NCBI RefSeq assembly: GCF_900155595.1
Contig: NZ_FTPB01000004.1
Coordinates: 744,001-808,000, forward strand
DNA: 64,000 nt
Reading direction: 5' to 3'
Origin: Actinomyces mediterranea
GTDB taxonomy: Bacteria > Actinomycetota > Actinomycetes > Actinomycetales > Actinomycetaceae
Every line of letters starts with the position of its first letter. Positions within the stretch are counted from its first letter, which is position 1. Shown one piece after another: positions 63,880 through 64,000 of this stretch. The notes below the pieces were generated by a model that did no database searches, was not told the DNA's origin, and saw only the letters and a list, made by a program, of their open reading frames with translations. Both the position numbers and the translations under genes were made by a program.

Positions 63880-64000
63880 TCACGCGGGCCGGAACGTGAA
63901 AACTTCAAATCCCAGGGCTTCGCAGTCGCGCGCGAGGGCGGCCACCTGATCGTCCCACCCGGCCGCCTGCGCCACGAATCCCTCCGAAGTGCCCAGCGCC
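63880..64000 (-). CDS. C-terminal end of an unidentified gene
   Basis: The last 39 codons of a leftward gene, ending in GFEVFTFRPA and a stop at 63882-63880. Visible text: ALGTSEGFVAQAAGWDDQVA and ALARDCEALGF. Too short to assign. Confidence 0.6.
   Translation of the reverse strand, partial: ALGTSEGFVAQAAGWDDQVAALARDCEALGFEVFTFRPA

Overview
The window is high-GC DNA with the gene content of an actinobacterium. The combination of cell-wall sorting signals, RhaI-type sugar genes, a dUMP-forming dCTP deaminase and many leaderless genes suggests the Actinomyces/Schaalia group (Actinomycetaceae). That placement is an inference from gene families, not a database match. About 90% is coding. No rRNA, CRISPR array or prophage is visible.

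Region by region. 1-9.1 kb: the 5' part of an Mrp-type Na+/H+ antiporter subunit A, a membrane Fe-S oxidoreductase, dcd, an unknown gene and mutY. 7-10.2 kb: a MacAB-like efflux operon. 10.2-14.1 kb: a 560-base gap with a hairpin and palindromes, a small membrane protein, a TipA-like MerR regulator, tRNA-Gly, a Nudix enzyme, a TetR regulator and thioredoxin. 14.1-16.6 kb: asd and aspartokinase, the latter with an internal start for a beta subunit. 16.7-22 kb: a TrpXYZ-like ABC importer and a two-component system. 22-27.7 kb: a TM2 protein, recR-dnaX, two tRNA-Ser genes and an AGE-family isomerase. 27.9-29.6 kb: phosphoglucomutase.

29.7-34.2 kb is a foreign island. An internally deleted 480-bp insertion sequence with terminal inverted repeats is followed by a low-GC operon: a frameshifted ABC ATPase, a small membrane protein, a polytopic permease-like protein and an M50-like membrane protease. 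Related IS-like debris lies at both ends. An MFS transporter follows.

35.6-58.7 kb is a complete L-rhamnose locus. Two wall-anchored alpha-L-rhamnosidases (GH78 and GH106) would release rhamnose from polysaccharide outside the cell. A RhaSPQT-type ABC importer takes it up. RhaM, RhaI, RhaB and a class II aldolase convert it to dihydroxyacetone phosphate and lactaldehyde. A LacI-family repressor gene sits at the end, and five matching palindromes (consensus about ATGAAWCGTTTCAT) lie on the promoters. The rhamnose locus is split by a two-gene module (44.9-48.9 kb): a small protein and a 1213-residue protein combining a purine nucleoside phosphorylase-like domain, a NACHT/STAND NTPase, pentapeptide-like repeats and eight nearly identical WD40 repeats. 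This architecture is typical of bacterial immune sensors and is the strongest candidate for an undescribed system here.

58.7-64 kb: an App1-like phosphatase, a LytR_C-domain protein, an acyl-CoA dehydrogenase, an IS3 remnant, an LRV-domain membrane protein and the end of an unknown gene.
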